A DNA stretch of 64,000 nucleotides from Dryas octopetala (taxonomy: Eukaryota > Streptophyta > Magnoliopsida > Rosales > Rosaceae): positions 25,282,698 to 25,346,697 of the forward strand of contig OY992833.1 in NCBI GenBank assembly GCA_963921425.1, given 5' to 3'. Every line of letters begins with the position of its first letter. Positions within the stretch are counted from its first letter, which is position 1. The notes below the pieces were generated by a model. It saw only the letters and a list, made by a program, of their open reading frames with translations, was not told where the DNA came from and ran no database searches. The position numbers were made by a program, and so were the translations under genes. Of this stretch, positions 26,215 through 37,462 are shown piece after piece.

Positions 26215-27845
26215 ATGAAGATGGGTTGTCGAGTTTTGCTTTGTTTTGTATTTGTAGTTGCCATTGCAATATCGGTGGATTGCAACTCGGAAGGTCTGTA
26301 TGGAAGGAAACTGGCAAGTTCATGTTGGCCGATTTCATAAATTTCATTGCTAATTATTAATTTTGATCTGTGAACACTGAACAGGGGATGTTCTTTATGC
26401 CTGGAAAACCAAGTTGGTGGACCCACACAATGTGCTAGAGAGCTGGGACCCAACGCTTGCCAATCCATGCACCTGGTTTCACGTTACTTGCAATTTCGAA
26501 AACAGCATTACAAGGCTGTAAGTGGTTTTAAGTTTTAACAACATTGCTGTACGTAATTTCAGTAATTAGCCTGCTTGACATTGCTGTACAAAATTGGACT
26601 AAATTACGTCCATCTCTGTCTTTGTACATTTCTGAATATTATTTATGAAATGAATGAAGGGACCTTGGCAATGCTGGACTATCAGGACCTCTTGTCCCTG
26701 AGCTCGGAAACTTGACTAACCTTCAATACTTGTAAGATCATCTTTTTTCTGATCTCTGATCAAGGTTGATATTTGATTTGATGAAAGTTACTAATAAAAA
26801 TTAAAGAGATAATTAACTAGGTGGCACTGCATATATAATGCAGGGAGTTATTTGGCAATAAGATCAATGGATCTATTCCATGGGAAATCGGCAACTTGAA
26901 AAGACTGGTGAGCTTGGACCTCTACAAGAATCAACTCTCAGGCTCAATTCCAGAATCTATTGGACACTTGAATTCCTTGAGGTTTTTGTAAGTAATATCT
27001 GTTTCAAGCATGAATTAACCATATAATTAATAGTATGCATTGGAATATTTATTCATTGTTAACATATACTGGCAGGAGGGTGTTTAGAAATAGACTGATT
27101 GGATCCATTCCTTCGTCTCTTGGCAATCTGACAAATTTAGACACCCTGTAAGTTAATTCATCCATAATTAACCCTTCAAAATTTTAAGTGGAGCTGAACC
27201 AGCTGATAGAACCTGAAGCATTTCCATCACTTATATAAATATTATATAAAGTTTATTTGTTACTCACTACTCACTTACTCGTACTCGTCGTCCATATGCT
27301 TAAATTTGTAGGAAATTGAACAGTAACAAGCTCAGTGGAACCTTACCTGTAGAGGTCATTGAACTCGTTCGACTTGGAAATTTGAGGCTCATGTGCGTAC
27401 TTCACTCAGACTCGGCCTAATTTTCATTTGCTGAGTTTCCCTTTTTAATGTGTAAAAAAAGTACGTGCATGATTCTTTGTTGATCTGATCATTCATATTA
27501 TTTATCTGGATGCAGAAACGCCTCAAACAATCTGTTGGCAGGGACTGTACACCGCACCAATTCAACAGGTAATTAATTAAACAACCAAATTACTAATTCA
27601 CTGTGATCCTAGATAGGATTGTAATTAAGTCATTCCATCACCATCATCATCCTTGCAGTAACCGTAGAGCTAGTGTACTCTCGAAGGCCTGCATAATATA
27701 ACATTTTCTTGTTTATTTTGTTCAAATTCTATAGCTAATTCAGTTCCACAGCTAATTTATTCCTTTTTTCTTCTTTTTTTTGTGTGTGTGTATTAAAGGA
27801 TTTGCAGTTACGAGAATAATACAAGATCCACATGCTCCCATGTAA
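26215..27845 (+). CDS. Secreted SERK-ectodomain-like LRR protein, member 1 of the cluster
   Basis: Eight exons fit GT-AG borders: 26215-26293, 26385-26517, 26660-26731, 26844-26987, 27076-27147, 27312-27392, 27516-27568, 27808-27845 (about 223 residues). A signal peptide ([20 protein letters not shown]) precedes an LRRNT region ([13 protein letters not shown]...[18 protein letters not shown]). About five LRRs of the [20 protein letters not shown] type follow, split by phase-2 introns as in SERK receptors. There is no transmembrane segment or kinase. Family knowledge: pepper and rice proteins of this type are secreted or apoplastic and bind HIR or PR-4 proteins in defence. The tail differs from the downstream sister: exon 7 is 53 nt against 72, so the last exon is read in another frame and ends [12 protein letters not shown] instead of the [10 protein letters not shown]-like tail. 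The last acceptor could also be at 27799, in the same frame. It may be functional or starting to decay. Confidence 0.8.
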
Positions 27846-28289
27846 ACCAAGATGATGATGAATACCCACATGGCACAATAACCACAAGGCTGGGCGGAGC
27901 AATAATAATAATGGCACAATAACCACAAGGCCCATCTATATGGGTCATCATTTATCACATTTTTTTTTTTATCTTTTTAAGAATTAATTCACATTCACGT
28001 ACTTAAATTCAGACATTTATTTAATTATTTATCAGGTTCTTCAGTTGAGTAAGTTGAGTTGATTGACTTTTCTCTGCTCCATCAATAATTAATTAGTCAA
28101 AAGTTTAACAGTTAAAACATTATTTGGTATGTTGGTATCAATCCAAGGCCGGCCTTTTCCTATATATATATATATATATGATATTGATACATAAATATAG
28201 CAATGCCGGCTTTTGTTGGATCTTGTGGTAAAATAACGATACGATCATATGATCGAGATGTACATAGACCCATAGCTGCTTGTTGATCG

Positions 28290-29948
28290 ATGGAGATCAA
28301 GTTTTGCTTAGTTTTCTGGTTGCAGTTGGCATTGCAATATCGGTGGATTGCAACTCAGAAGGTAGGTACGTATGCAATTAAATTCATGCTAGCTGCAGCC
28401 TGCAGGTTTAATACTTTTGATTAATTGGTAATCAGTAATTAATGAATTGTGAACGTACCAATGTATATGTACAGGGGATGCTCTTTATGCCTGGAAAATT
28501 TTACTTTTAAACTTGGTTACTAATTCAATTGAATGCGAAGCAAGCTTATCTATATATGTATTTGTGAAATGAAGGGAGCTTGGGAATGCTGGACTATCGG
28601 GACCTCTTGTCCCTGACCTTGGAAATTTGACCAATCTTGTATACTTGTAAGGCATATATATATATATATATATTGATTGATGAACTGTACATGAATACTT
28701 GATTTATATATATATATATATATAGAATCCTTTTATTAAGCCGATGAGATATATCTAATGTTAGACATAATGTAAATATCATTTGTGAGATTTACTCCTA
28801 ATTGTAATATCTGGTTTCTTAAGTCGTCCATGCTTAATTAAATTTTTTAGGAAACTGAACAGTAACAAGCTCACAGGCACCCTACTAGTAGAGGTCCTTG
28901 AACTCCTCCGATTTGGCAACTTGAGGCTTTTGTGAGTACTCCCTCACTCAGTCGGTCTTAATTTTCTTTTTAAGTCTAATTAAATTAGGTACTGCATGCA
29001 TGCGTGCATGGTTCTTTGATATTCTAAATTAATTATAATCATGGTAATTATCATTATATATATGATGATATTCATGATGTGCATATATATGATAGAATTA
29101 GAGCATCCAACCCAAAACCAATTGGCAGGAGCGTGTTGAGAGTAATATAGAGCAATGTCTCATATTAGAAAACTAGAGCTTAGCATATGTACTTATAAGT
29201 CTTGAGCCTCTCCACCCATTGCCAATTGGTTTTGGGTTGGATGCTCTAATTTTATCATGGTATCAGAGCTTGGTTATTCGCGTGTAAGGCCCAACGGCCA
29301 CACGTGTTCCCAAGTCACCCAATACAATTTGTTCGCGTGTAAGGCTCAAAAATCTCGCCACACGTGCATGGACGTGTTGAGAGTAATGTGGAACAATGTC
29401 TCACATCGGAAAACTGAGTTTAGTATATGTGCTTATAAGTCATGGGCCTCTCCACCCATTGCCAATTGGTTTTTGGTTAGATGCTCTAATTCTATCATGG
29501 TATCAGAACCAGGTTATCCGCGTGTAAGGCCCAACGGCCACACATGCTCCCACGTCACCCAATACAATTTGTTCACGTATAAGGCTCAAAATCTCGCCAC
29601 ACGTGCGGGGGCGTGTTGAGAGTAATATGGAGTAATGTCCTACATCGGAAAACTAGAGCTTAGCATATGTACTTATAAGTCTTGGGTCTCTCCACCCATT
29701 GCCAATTGGTTTTGAGTTGGATGCTCTAATTTTATCAATATATGCAGAAACGTTTCAGACAATCTTTTAGCAGGGACTGTAAACCGCGCCAATTCAACAG
29801 GTAAATTGAGCAAATCACCGATCGATATATAAGAACTAAGTAGCTAATTCAATAGACGCTGCTCACCCTTTAATAATAATTTGTGCATGTGGTAATTAAA
29901 GAATTTGCAGTTACGAGAATAATACAAGATCCAGAAGCTCCCAAGTAA
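28290..29948 (+). pseudogene. Broken sister of the LRR genes, member 2 of the cluster
   Basis: Pieces matching member 1 occur in order. They are exon 1 (28290-28361), only the first 26 bp or so of exon 2 (28475-28500, DALYAWKI), exon 3 (28575-28646, [19 protein letters not shown]), exon 6 (28851-28931), exon 7 (29748-29800) and exon 8 (29911-29948). Exons 4 and 5, carrying two LRRs, are absent, and most of the LRRNT region of exon 2, including the Cys pair, is gone. The ATG-led frame of exon 1 no longer gives a signal peptide, although the member-1 frame is still visible in the bases. A TRIM element fills the intron between exons 6 and 7. Exon 7 has the same 53-nt length as in member 1, so the change in tail frame predates this duplication. 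It cannot encode the family protein. Confidence 0.85.
29090..29737. mobile_element. TRIM-type LTR array with three LTRs and an inverted LTR end
   Basis: Three direct copies of a short LTR of about 124 bp (29134-29257, 29375-29497, 29614-29737) start TGTTGAGAG and end in TATCA. The first two are followed by TGGTATCAGA, which matches the usual initiator-Met tRNA primer site. Internal segments of only about 117 bp carry no coding region, as in TRIM retroelements. To the left, 29090-29127 is an inverted copy of the last 38 bp of an LTR. The whole unit is bounded by ATATA on both sides (29085-29089 and 29738-29742), a possible 5-bp target duplication, weak because the flanks are AT-rich. The array inserted into an intron of the LRR pseudogene and is a non-coding fossil. 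The LTRs are still similar, suggesting moderate youth. Confidence 0.82.
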
Positions 29949-30568
29949 ACCAACATTTGGGATTCCTAGAGCACAATAAACCTAAACAGATCCATGTCGT
30001 ATATGTAAAGCTTTATACATGTCCAAGAGCTTTATATTGTCTTTTTTAATTTCCCTCCATTAATGTGGCTTGGGTTGGATGTCCATCCAACATACTTGCC
30101 TGCAAAACCGACCTATTTGATGGGCTAACGGCCGATGAAGCTGGACCAAGGCCTGGCCCGTTTTATAATTTTGGTCGGAAGGCTGGCCTGTTAATTCCAT
30201 TGAAGCAGATCCAACATTACTTGTGATGACCAAACCAGTGTGTTCACAGCCGTGTAAGCAAATTTTGGGCCACGGCCCCCATTGTACCAAAAAATATATA
30301 TAAATATTAACAACAAAATATCTGAGCAACCCAATAAAGATTACATTGTTGTTCCGAATTGTGAACTCAGAGAGAGAGAGAGAGATGAAGGACCCAAACA
30401 ACTAGCAAAGTCACTTTGGATCGATCGGTGCAGCATTAATTAATTATAAAGCCAAATTGAATTTGAGTGGAGGGAAGGAAGGTCAAAAGCAGCGGGAACC
30501 TGTTTGCCTTTATCATTAACATGTCAGTCAATGTTCATAATTCAAAACTAAAAAGATCCTTTTTGACC
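29949..30568. other. Spacer between the LRR pseudogene and the hAT-like element
   Basis: AT-rich, with a short GA run near 30369-30385. The minus-strand frame at 30060-30401 has no recognised domain. I see no gene. Confidence 0.45.
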
Positions 30569-30576
30569 CTGCGGTC

Positions 30577-31570
30577 TAGGGGTGGGCACGGTGCGGTTCG
30601 GCTCAATTCACCCCGAGAACCATGCACCGTGCCAGAAATATTATATCGGTTTGGTTCGGTGTTGAGAACCGGACAAAGTGAAAAAAAACCAAACCAAACC
30701 AAACCATTGCAAGAACGGTTTGGTTCGGTGTGTGCACGGTTTTGGGCCAAAAAATGTGGGCCTAAGTCCAATTATTTTGTTGGTACTTACATTTGGTTTT
30801 TAAACATTTTGGCCACACAATTGAGTTTTTGAACTACCATTCTACAAATTAAACAAATGCAAATACAATTTTGAACTTTATTTAACTTAGTACTTAAAAT
30901 TTTAAAGTAAATACAACCTGCTTAAGTTATAAGTTATAACTATATATAAGATTATATATAACTATTATAGAGTAATGAGTATAGTATATATATAACTATA
31001 TACTACTATAGTATATACTAGTATACTACTATAATTATATATTACTTATATAGTTATATATAACTATTGTAGTATGTATACAACTACTATACACTAAGTT
31101 ACTAACTATATAGTTATATATAACTAACTATACTAAGTTACTAACTATATAGTTATATACTAAATTTATATATAACTCTATATGCATAAAACATTATTAT
31201 ATAGACTATAGAGTATACTAATTTTATTATATAAGATATAACTAAAATTATATACTAAAACATTATTATATATATAATATTAAACTCATAGGGTTATATA
31301 AAATATATTTTAGGGTCTAAAATAAAAATGTATAAAATGTGTATAAAAATGTATAAAATATGCATAAAAATATATAATTATATTTTAAAAAAATTACACG
31401 GTTTGGTTCGGGTAATATGAGCATGAAACCGGAACCGGAACCGTCTATATACGGTGTGGTTCGGTTTTCTCTTACGGTGTTGACTTTTTGGTCAACTCGG
31501 TGTTTTTTCAGTTTTTTTACGGTTGGTTTGGTTCGGTGTTTCGGTGCGTCGGTTATTATGCCCACCCCTA
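30577..31570. mobile_element. hAT-like non-autonomous DNA transposon
   Basis: Terminal inverted repeats TAGGGGTGGGCA (left) and TGCCCACCCCTA (right) are flanked by a perfect 8-bp duplication, CTGCGGTC, at 30569-30576 and 31571-31578. Eight-bp duplications and this kind of end are typical of hAT elements. Sub-terminal GGTTTGGTTCGGT-like motifs occur many times in both orientations. The middle (about 30900-31310) is a very AT-rich array of TATATAACTA-like units. No transposase is encoded. Confidence 0.87.
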
Positions 31571-31578
31571 CTGCGGTC

Positions 31579-33575
31579 TGCAATTAACTAATTAATTGTA
31601 TCATACATATATGCATGGTCATGACATGACCCACCTGAGCCCACCTGAAAATGATGGTTTTCCTGCTCAGTGAATCTTGGGATAAATGAATCATGGTGCT
31701 ATGCTAGCTAATCTCTTCGTTCCTCTTGTAATTTAATTTGAAAATGGATCTAAGCTTTAGATGAGGTCAAATGGTCAATATTTGTGTTAAAGCAATTATG
31801 GGGAGCTTGTGACTTGTGAGAAAGTAGAGAAACTCTCGTGAGGTATTGATTGTGCACTCAATTGGTCCGTATGGAAAGCTTTTCGATCTCTTTGAAGAAT
31901 AAGATGGATATGACATATATATATATATATATATATATATGGCTTTTACATTTTGTTCCATTGCATTTGCATTTGCATGCACCTTTTTCTAATTCTATCA
32001 TGATCGATCCAAAGTTAAAAAAAAAAAAAAAAAAAAAGATGCGACGTTAGTGCTTTGGCTTGGTCAAGTCGATCACTTCTTTTAAGAAGATGAATGAGCT
32101 AATCAATGCTCTATGGGACCATATTGCATGCATGTCCATCTATGAATGCATAATCTATCAAATAAGATACCAATTTCTCTAATTTGGGTACTGTCCCACC
32201 CCCTCACCTTGTATATATTAATGGAACACAACACACACATGCACATGCTCCGGATCGACCAAATAAAAAGTCATGATGGACTGATGAACATGTACATGTA
32301 CTGATGTACATGAACTTCTTAAAACTAAAGGCTAAAGAGATGGACATGGACCCCTCTGTGTATTATCACACTACCCCTTAAAAGACGAGTCTCTCACATG
32401 CCTACAACAATCACCAAGTCAATGTGGACCTTCAGCTAGCTACCTCCATGAAATTAATATATATGTCCAAGCACCCTAAACCAAATTATTGCCCACTGAG
32501 ACTCATTTGTACTTGTATATATGTTGAATGCTAGAGTACTCTTACAGAACCTTAGATATATAGATTATCCATCCTACTACTGTAGCATGACAAATTGCAC
32601 AATTTTAATTTGGGATGAGCAACACATACAAACGAATCAAGACTTGGATCGCATATTTGCATATATGGGTTCTCTTTAAAAAGTTTAGCATCAACAAAGA
32701 TATATAATCATCAATGTCGCATTATATATATATTCTAAAACCTTTATAGTTTTCCCACACTTGAATTGAAAACAGCTGCTAGTAGAATTGAACAAATTTG
32801 CTTGGTGCAATTTGGTTGACTTTGGTAATTAATGTTGGAGCTCTCTTCCTTTAAAAGTAGGCCTCTCAATACCGAATCTGGGCATCAATATGTTTTGTAC
32901 TAATCAAAAGCAAGCAGAGGGGATAAAGATCGATTTGCATATATAAACAAAATTTATTGATTAATAATAAATTAAGCATATAGATATTGTGGTTCTTGGC
33001 CAAAAAACAAAAAAAAGCATATAGATATTGAGGTATTCCCGACCACCACAGATTTCCAAGTTGCATTATTCCCCTTTGCTCTTTATAATTGTCCATATCT
33101 CCGCTTTAACCTCGGGGAATAATAATTAATAAACAAAGGAAAATCAAACTAAAACATATATGTTACTTGTTTAAAGGAACAAAAAAAACTTTATTATAGA
33201 ATTGGACAAGAGTCAGTTTATAAGTCCCATTCTGACTGCATGATACATCATCGACCGATCAATACATTGGGTGGTGTTTTATGGGACATCCTGATCTCTG
33301 CAGGTTTTTTTTTTTGTTTGCGTGTGTGTGAGAGTGAGACGTGCCCCAAGTGATAATTTGTGCAGTAAATGCAAGTCTAGTGTTGGCTCCGACAGAGTTC
33401 AAAAGATATGTCTGGATTCTCCCACCCATCTCTCTTTTCAAGGCTGCCATGCACGCAAACTTCTACAGTCTACTCTATACCTCTCCATTATTATTATCAA
33501 ATTTTATTTTAAAAGAAAAATGAAAAATGAAATTGAACACAATAGGAGGGAATGGAACACTTTTGAGTTAGGCAT
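31579..33575. other. Spacer between two transposons
   Basis: AT-rich, with a TA run at about 31915-31940 and a poly-A run of about 20 bases near 32017-32037. No gene, RNA gene or complete transposon is recognised. Confidence 0.45.
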
Positions 33576-33584
33576 TTTAATTTA

Positions 33585-33979
33585 GGGATTAATGTCATTT
33601 TGCTTTCTAGACTATTACACATGTATCAGTTTACTTCTCAGACTTCTAATTTGAAAAATTAAGGACCTAAACTTTTTCAATTTTGCCAATTAAGGTTATT
33701 TCGTCAATTTATACATTTTTCATCTAAAATGTCGAGATGATCAAGCAAAATTTAACAAGAAATAAAAGAGAAAAAATGATGCATGAGAAAAAAATGATAA
33801 GATCTAATTGAAAGGGACCATTTTGCCCTCAAAGATTTATATAAAAAATGTGTAAATTGACAAAAGAACCTCAATTGGCAAAATTGAAAAAGTCAGAGTC
33901 CTTAATTTTTTAAATTAGAAGTCTGGGGAGCAAACTGATACAAGTGTAATAATTTAGGGAGTAAAATGGTACTAATCCC
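33585..33979. mobile_element. Small Mutator-like MITE related to the one at 7218-7589
   Basis: Inverted ends GGGATTAATGTCATTTTGC (left) and GGGATTAGTACCATTTTAC (read inward from the right) are flanked by a perfect 9-bp duplication, TTTAATTTA, at 33576-33584 and 33980-33988. Inverted arms continue inward (GACTTCTAATTTGAAAAATT against AATTTTTTAAATTAGAAGTC). No coding capacity. Confidence 0.87.
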
Positions 33980-34311
33980 TTTAATTTATAGTCTTTTGTC
34001 ACTTGTTAGTTGAAGCAGAGTATGTATTAAGAGGACATATATGTACCATTGATTATAGAAATTGATGATCAATTTCGATAACATAAGGAATAGGACAAAA
34101 GCTTATCCCCTAAAAAAAACAGATGAACAGAAATGAAATAGGCAGATTTGTCTTATTGGCAAAAAGATGGGGGGTATGTAGTGGACAATTGGACATACGA
34201 GCAAGAATATATGTAAAGTATAGCTAGAATAAACAAGAATGCAAGACCCACGCCATTTAAACTTTGGTAATTACTGTTTTGCTTCACAACCAGCAGTCCC
34301 TTTTGTGGGTC

Positions 34312-34318
34312 TATAAAT
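34312..34318 (+). promoter_or_regulatory. Likely TATA box of the third LRR gene
   Basis: TATAAAT lies about 205 bp before the start codon of the LRR gene at 34523. Transcription would then begin near 34345 and the mixed microsatellite at 34377-34433 would lie in the 5' leader. Inferred from motif and position only. Confidence 0.45.
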
Positions 34319-34376
34319 TCCCCCAACAAAGTTTTGATTCCTTGCTTCCTTGCTTTCAAGAAAGAGGCAAAACAAC

Positions 34377-34433
34377 CCCCCCCCCCCCCCCCCCGCCCAC
34401 ACACACACACACACACACTCACTCTCTCTGAAA
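34377..34433. repeat. Compound microsatellite (C)n-(CA)n-(CT)n
   Basis: A run of about 18 C, then about ten CA dinucleotides, then CT dinucleotides, ending about 90 bp before the LRR start codon. Probably in the 5' leader and so a likely length-variable site. Confidence 0.93.
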
Positions 34434-34522
34434 GTACCCATAAACTTGTTGAATCTTTAAGGTCCACTAAAGGCTCTTTAGTTTCAACCCCAACTGTAGC
34501 TCAAGCTAGCTTCTTTTTGCAA

Positions 34523-36554
34523 ATGGCGATCTGGGCTTTGCTTCATGTTGCTACTGCTGCCCTTATTCTCACTTGGCCTTTGGCACCCACAAGTGCAAAC
34601 TTAGAAGGTACACACTACATGCTATTAGTTAATCACTTTCTTAAAGATGTTTATAGAGTAACATTCACTATAGTCTAATATATAACTCTATTCCAATGTG
34701 TTAATGTATTGAACTATTATGAATTTATAATGGTTGGGAATGAACTAACTATGTTTGTGTATATATTGTTGTGTATGAATGAACAGGGGATGCTCTGTAC
34801 GCTTTGAGGAGAGCTGTGAAGGACCCAAATAGTGTTCTACAGAGCTGGGATCCGACCTTGGTTGATCCCTGTACTTGGTTTCATGTGACTTGCGACTCTG
34901 ATAATCGGGTTACTCGACTGTAATTCATCTATTCATTCCCTCCATTTTAGTCTTATTAATTATTTTTAAAGTTCGTTTAGGCATGTTTGTTTTGGTATGC
35001 TGTAGTTAAGCTTTGTGCTTCTTTTTCTCTCTGTTTCTTAGTTTGTCTATATCTACTTGTTGTGTACTTTGGTTGTTTCTTGTTTTCTTTTTCTATTTTC
35101 TGGGGAAATAGTAGATAAGAATATAAGATATTTGCTGGCGTAATGGAAGTATACTATTTTTTGTTTTTGTAATGAGCCACTCCTCTTGGGAGCTAGTGAC
35201 AAGACCAAAAACCATGTTCATTTTGACCATGTTTTATTGTGTCCACTTCTTTCAATTTCGAAGTGTGCAGCTTTAATTTGTTTTTCTTTACCTTCAATAT
35301 CTTAGACAGTTAGACAACTTAGACTACATGAGCTTTATGGAAAGAAAGAAAAATTGATAAATAAATTTAAGCTTTAATTCTTGGGTGTTTGAAATTTTTG
35401 TCAGTGCTTACTATATAAATGAATAATTAGCTTAGAATAATATGCGCAGAGACCTTGGAAATGCGAACCTGTCGGGCAGTCTAGTACCCGAGTTGGGGAA
35501 GCTCGAGCGCCTTCAGTATCTGTGAGTCCCTGCAATTACATTTAATTTTATTCAGTGTTTTATTTATACATTTTCTTTGGTTCTGGTCTTCTGGACTAGC
35601 CAGGTTGGCTTTCCGCCTTTCCTGAAAGCCAAAAAGGAAAAAAAAAAAAAAAAAAAAGACTGGTGTTATATGGGGAAAAGCTAGTTTGCTTAATATAAGG
35701 CAACAGTAGAGACATTTATGATTTCATGATTAAAATCTCACCAACCCCACCAGCAACAGTCCATGACCGTCGGATCATGGATTATCATGACTTTGGAATT
35801 AAATTCCAGTATGAATGCTGATGCATATAGATTCAGCATTTAGTGACTGAAAGCAAGAATTGGTTGGCTTGTCGCTGTTATGATATCATGTATTGTAGGG
35901 AACTGTACTTGAACGACTTGGTGGGTTGTATTCCAAAGGAGCTTGGAGGATTGAAGAGCCTTGTGAGCTTGGATCTCTACCACAATAACTTCAGTGGGTC
36001 CATCCCCTCCTCCCTCTCCAACCTCTCGAATCTCAAATTCTTGTAAGCAATTTAATTCTTTCTTTGCCGTTGGATGGTATCGCACTACTAATAAATGTAA
36101 TACACTGAGATCAGTCTGAGTGCTGATCACGTAAGATTCCATGCATTGCAGGCGACTCAACAGCAACAGACTGACTGGAAGCATACCCAGACAACTTACC
36201 AAACTTGGAAGCCTCAAGATGCTGTAAGTCATCTCTATGCAATCCCCAATGCACTTGCCATTTAATGACTTGCTCTGTCATCATCACCTTACACTAAGAT
36301 CTTGTGCAGTGACGTATCCAACAATGATTTATGCGGTACTTTTCCAACCTCGGGCTCCTTCTCCAAGTTCTCAGAGGAAAGGTGATTAAAAACTTTCCAC
36401 CTCTTTATTTCATTTGAGGTTAGGTTCTTTCTTCTTAGTGGGTTGTGTATTAATTGTTTGTGTGGATGCATGTAGTTTCAAGAATAACCCAAGATTGGAA
36501 GGACCAGAACTGATGGGGTTTGTGAGATACAATACCAGAGAAAGCTGCAAATGA
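34523..36554 (+). CDS. Secreted SERK-ectodomain-like LRR protein, member 3 of the cluster (intact)
   Basis: Seven exons (34523-34607, 34787-34919, 35450-35521, 35899-36042, 36152-36223, 36310-36381, 36476-36554) join exactly to 218 residues. A signal peptide ([20 protein letters not shown]) is followed by an LRRNT ([32 protein letters not shown]). Five LRRs follow ([20 protein letters not shown] through [17 protein letters not shown]), then a C-terminal cap with [12 protein letters not shown] ending in SCK. The exon pattern (72-nt LRR exons with phase-2 borders) is that of SERK receptors, but there is no membrane segment or kinase. It resembles Arabidopsis At5g21090. Related pepper and rice LRR1 proteins bind hypersensitive-induced-reaction proteins in immunity. 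This is the reference copy for judging the two upstream members. Confidence 0.92.
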
Positions 36555-37462
36555 CGTGATGATGTGTATGGAGTATGGACTACCGAGAGGCCACACAGCG
36601 CTGCCAATGACAGCTATATTTATAAGTCCCTTACTATGGGAAGGCCTTTTTATGTTTCACTAAATATGATTTACTACAACTTAATACATCAATGGACCCT
36701 TCGCATTGAGCACACAAATTCTCATCTGGTCTGGAGGTGGTTCGAAATCAAGCATGGTTAACTGGTTAAGTTTGTTAAATGGTTTTTTTTACCACATATA
36801 AATGATAGGAATAAGCCATGAAAAAATAAAAAATTTTGAATGCTCCTTAGTACATAGCACTAGCAGTGCCCTGTGGAGACAAGCAACCCTAACCATTATC
36901 AGCTCAGGAGAATAGAAACAAAAAAGCAAGAGAACCTATCATTGTAATACTTCCTACCCTGTTCTCATGCACTGTACAACCAATTCCATCCAACAAAAGG
37001 AGAAACCATTTTTTTCTGTAACAATTGTAACCAAGCAAACCTCCTGATAGCACATATCACATATCGGGTCGTTAAGATAGTTCTTCTCATTTGGATTAGC
37101 ATTTTGTATCTAATAAGTTATAACACAGCCCTCTTATAAGGGGAAAATGATCAAAAAGAGAGAAAAAAGAAGTGGGATTATAAGGGGAAAAATGAGTATT
37201 AACTATTAACTGCTGGGGAAAAATTACAAAATTCCTCAGATGATGGAACAAAATGGCAATTATTTATACAATTTATGCCACGTGCCCATGATTTAAAATA
37301 ACTACCTAGTGAAAATGACAAAAAACCAATTAACTAATATCATGGACAAAGATATATTTACATGTGTGCACCTCTATGAGCGGGCGAGAATACAATCTTT
37401 TCCCCTCCCACAACATTTCGTTGCCCAGTTAGAAACAGAATATCACCACCAATGTAGTATAA
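36555..37462. other. Spacer between convergent genes
   Basis: Holds the 3' ends of the LRR gene (plus strand) and the At2g33490-type gene (minus strand). No further gene is recognised. Confidence 0.5.

Noticed and set aside
29257-29619. 120-codon frame with two repeated halves
   Set aside because: It is the non-coding TRIM internal and LTR repeat read twice; the repeat period equals the element period.
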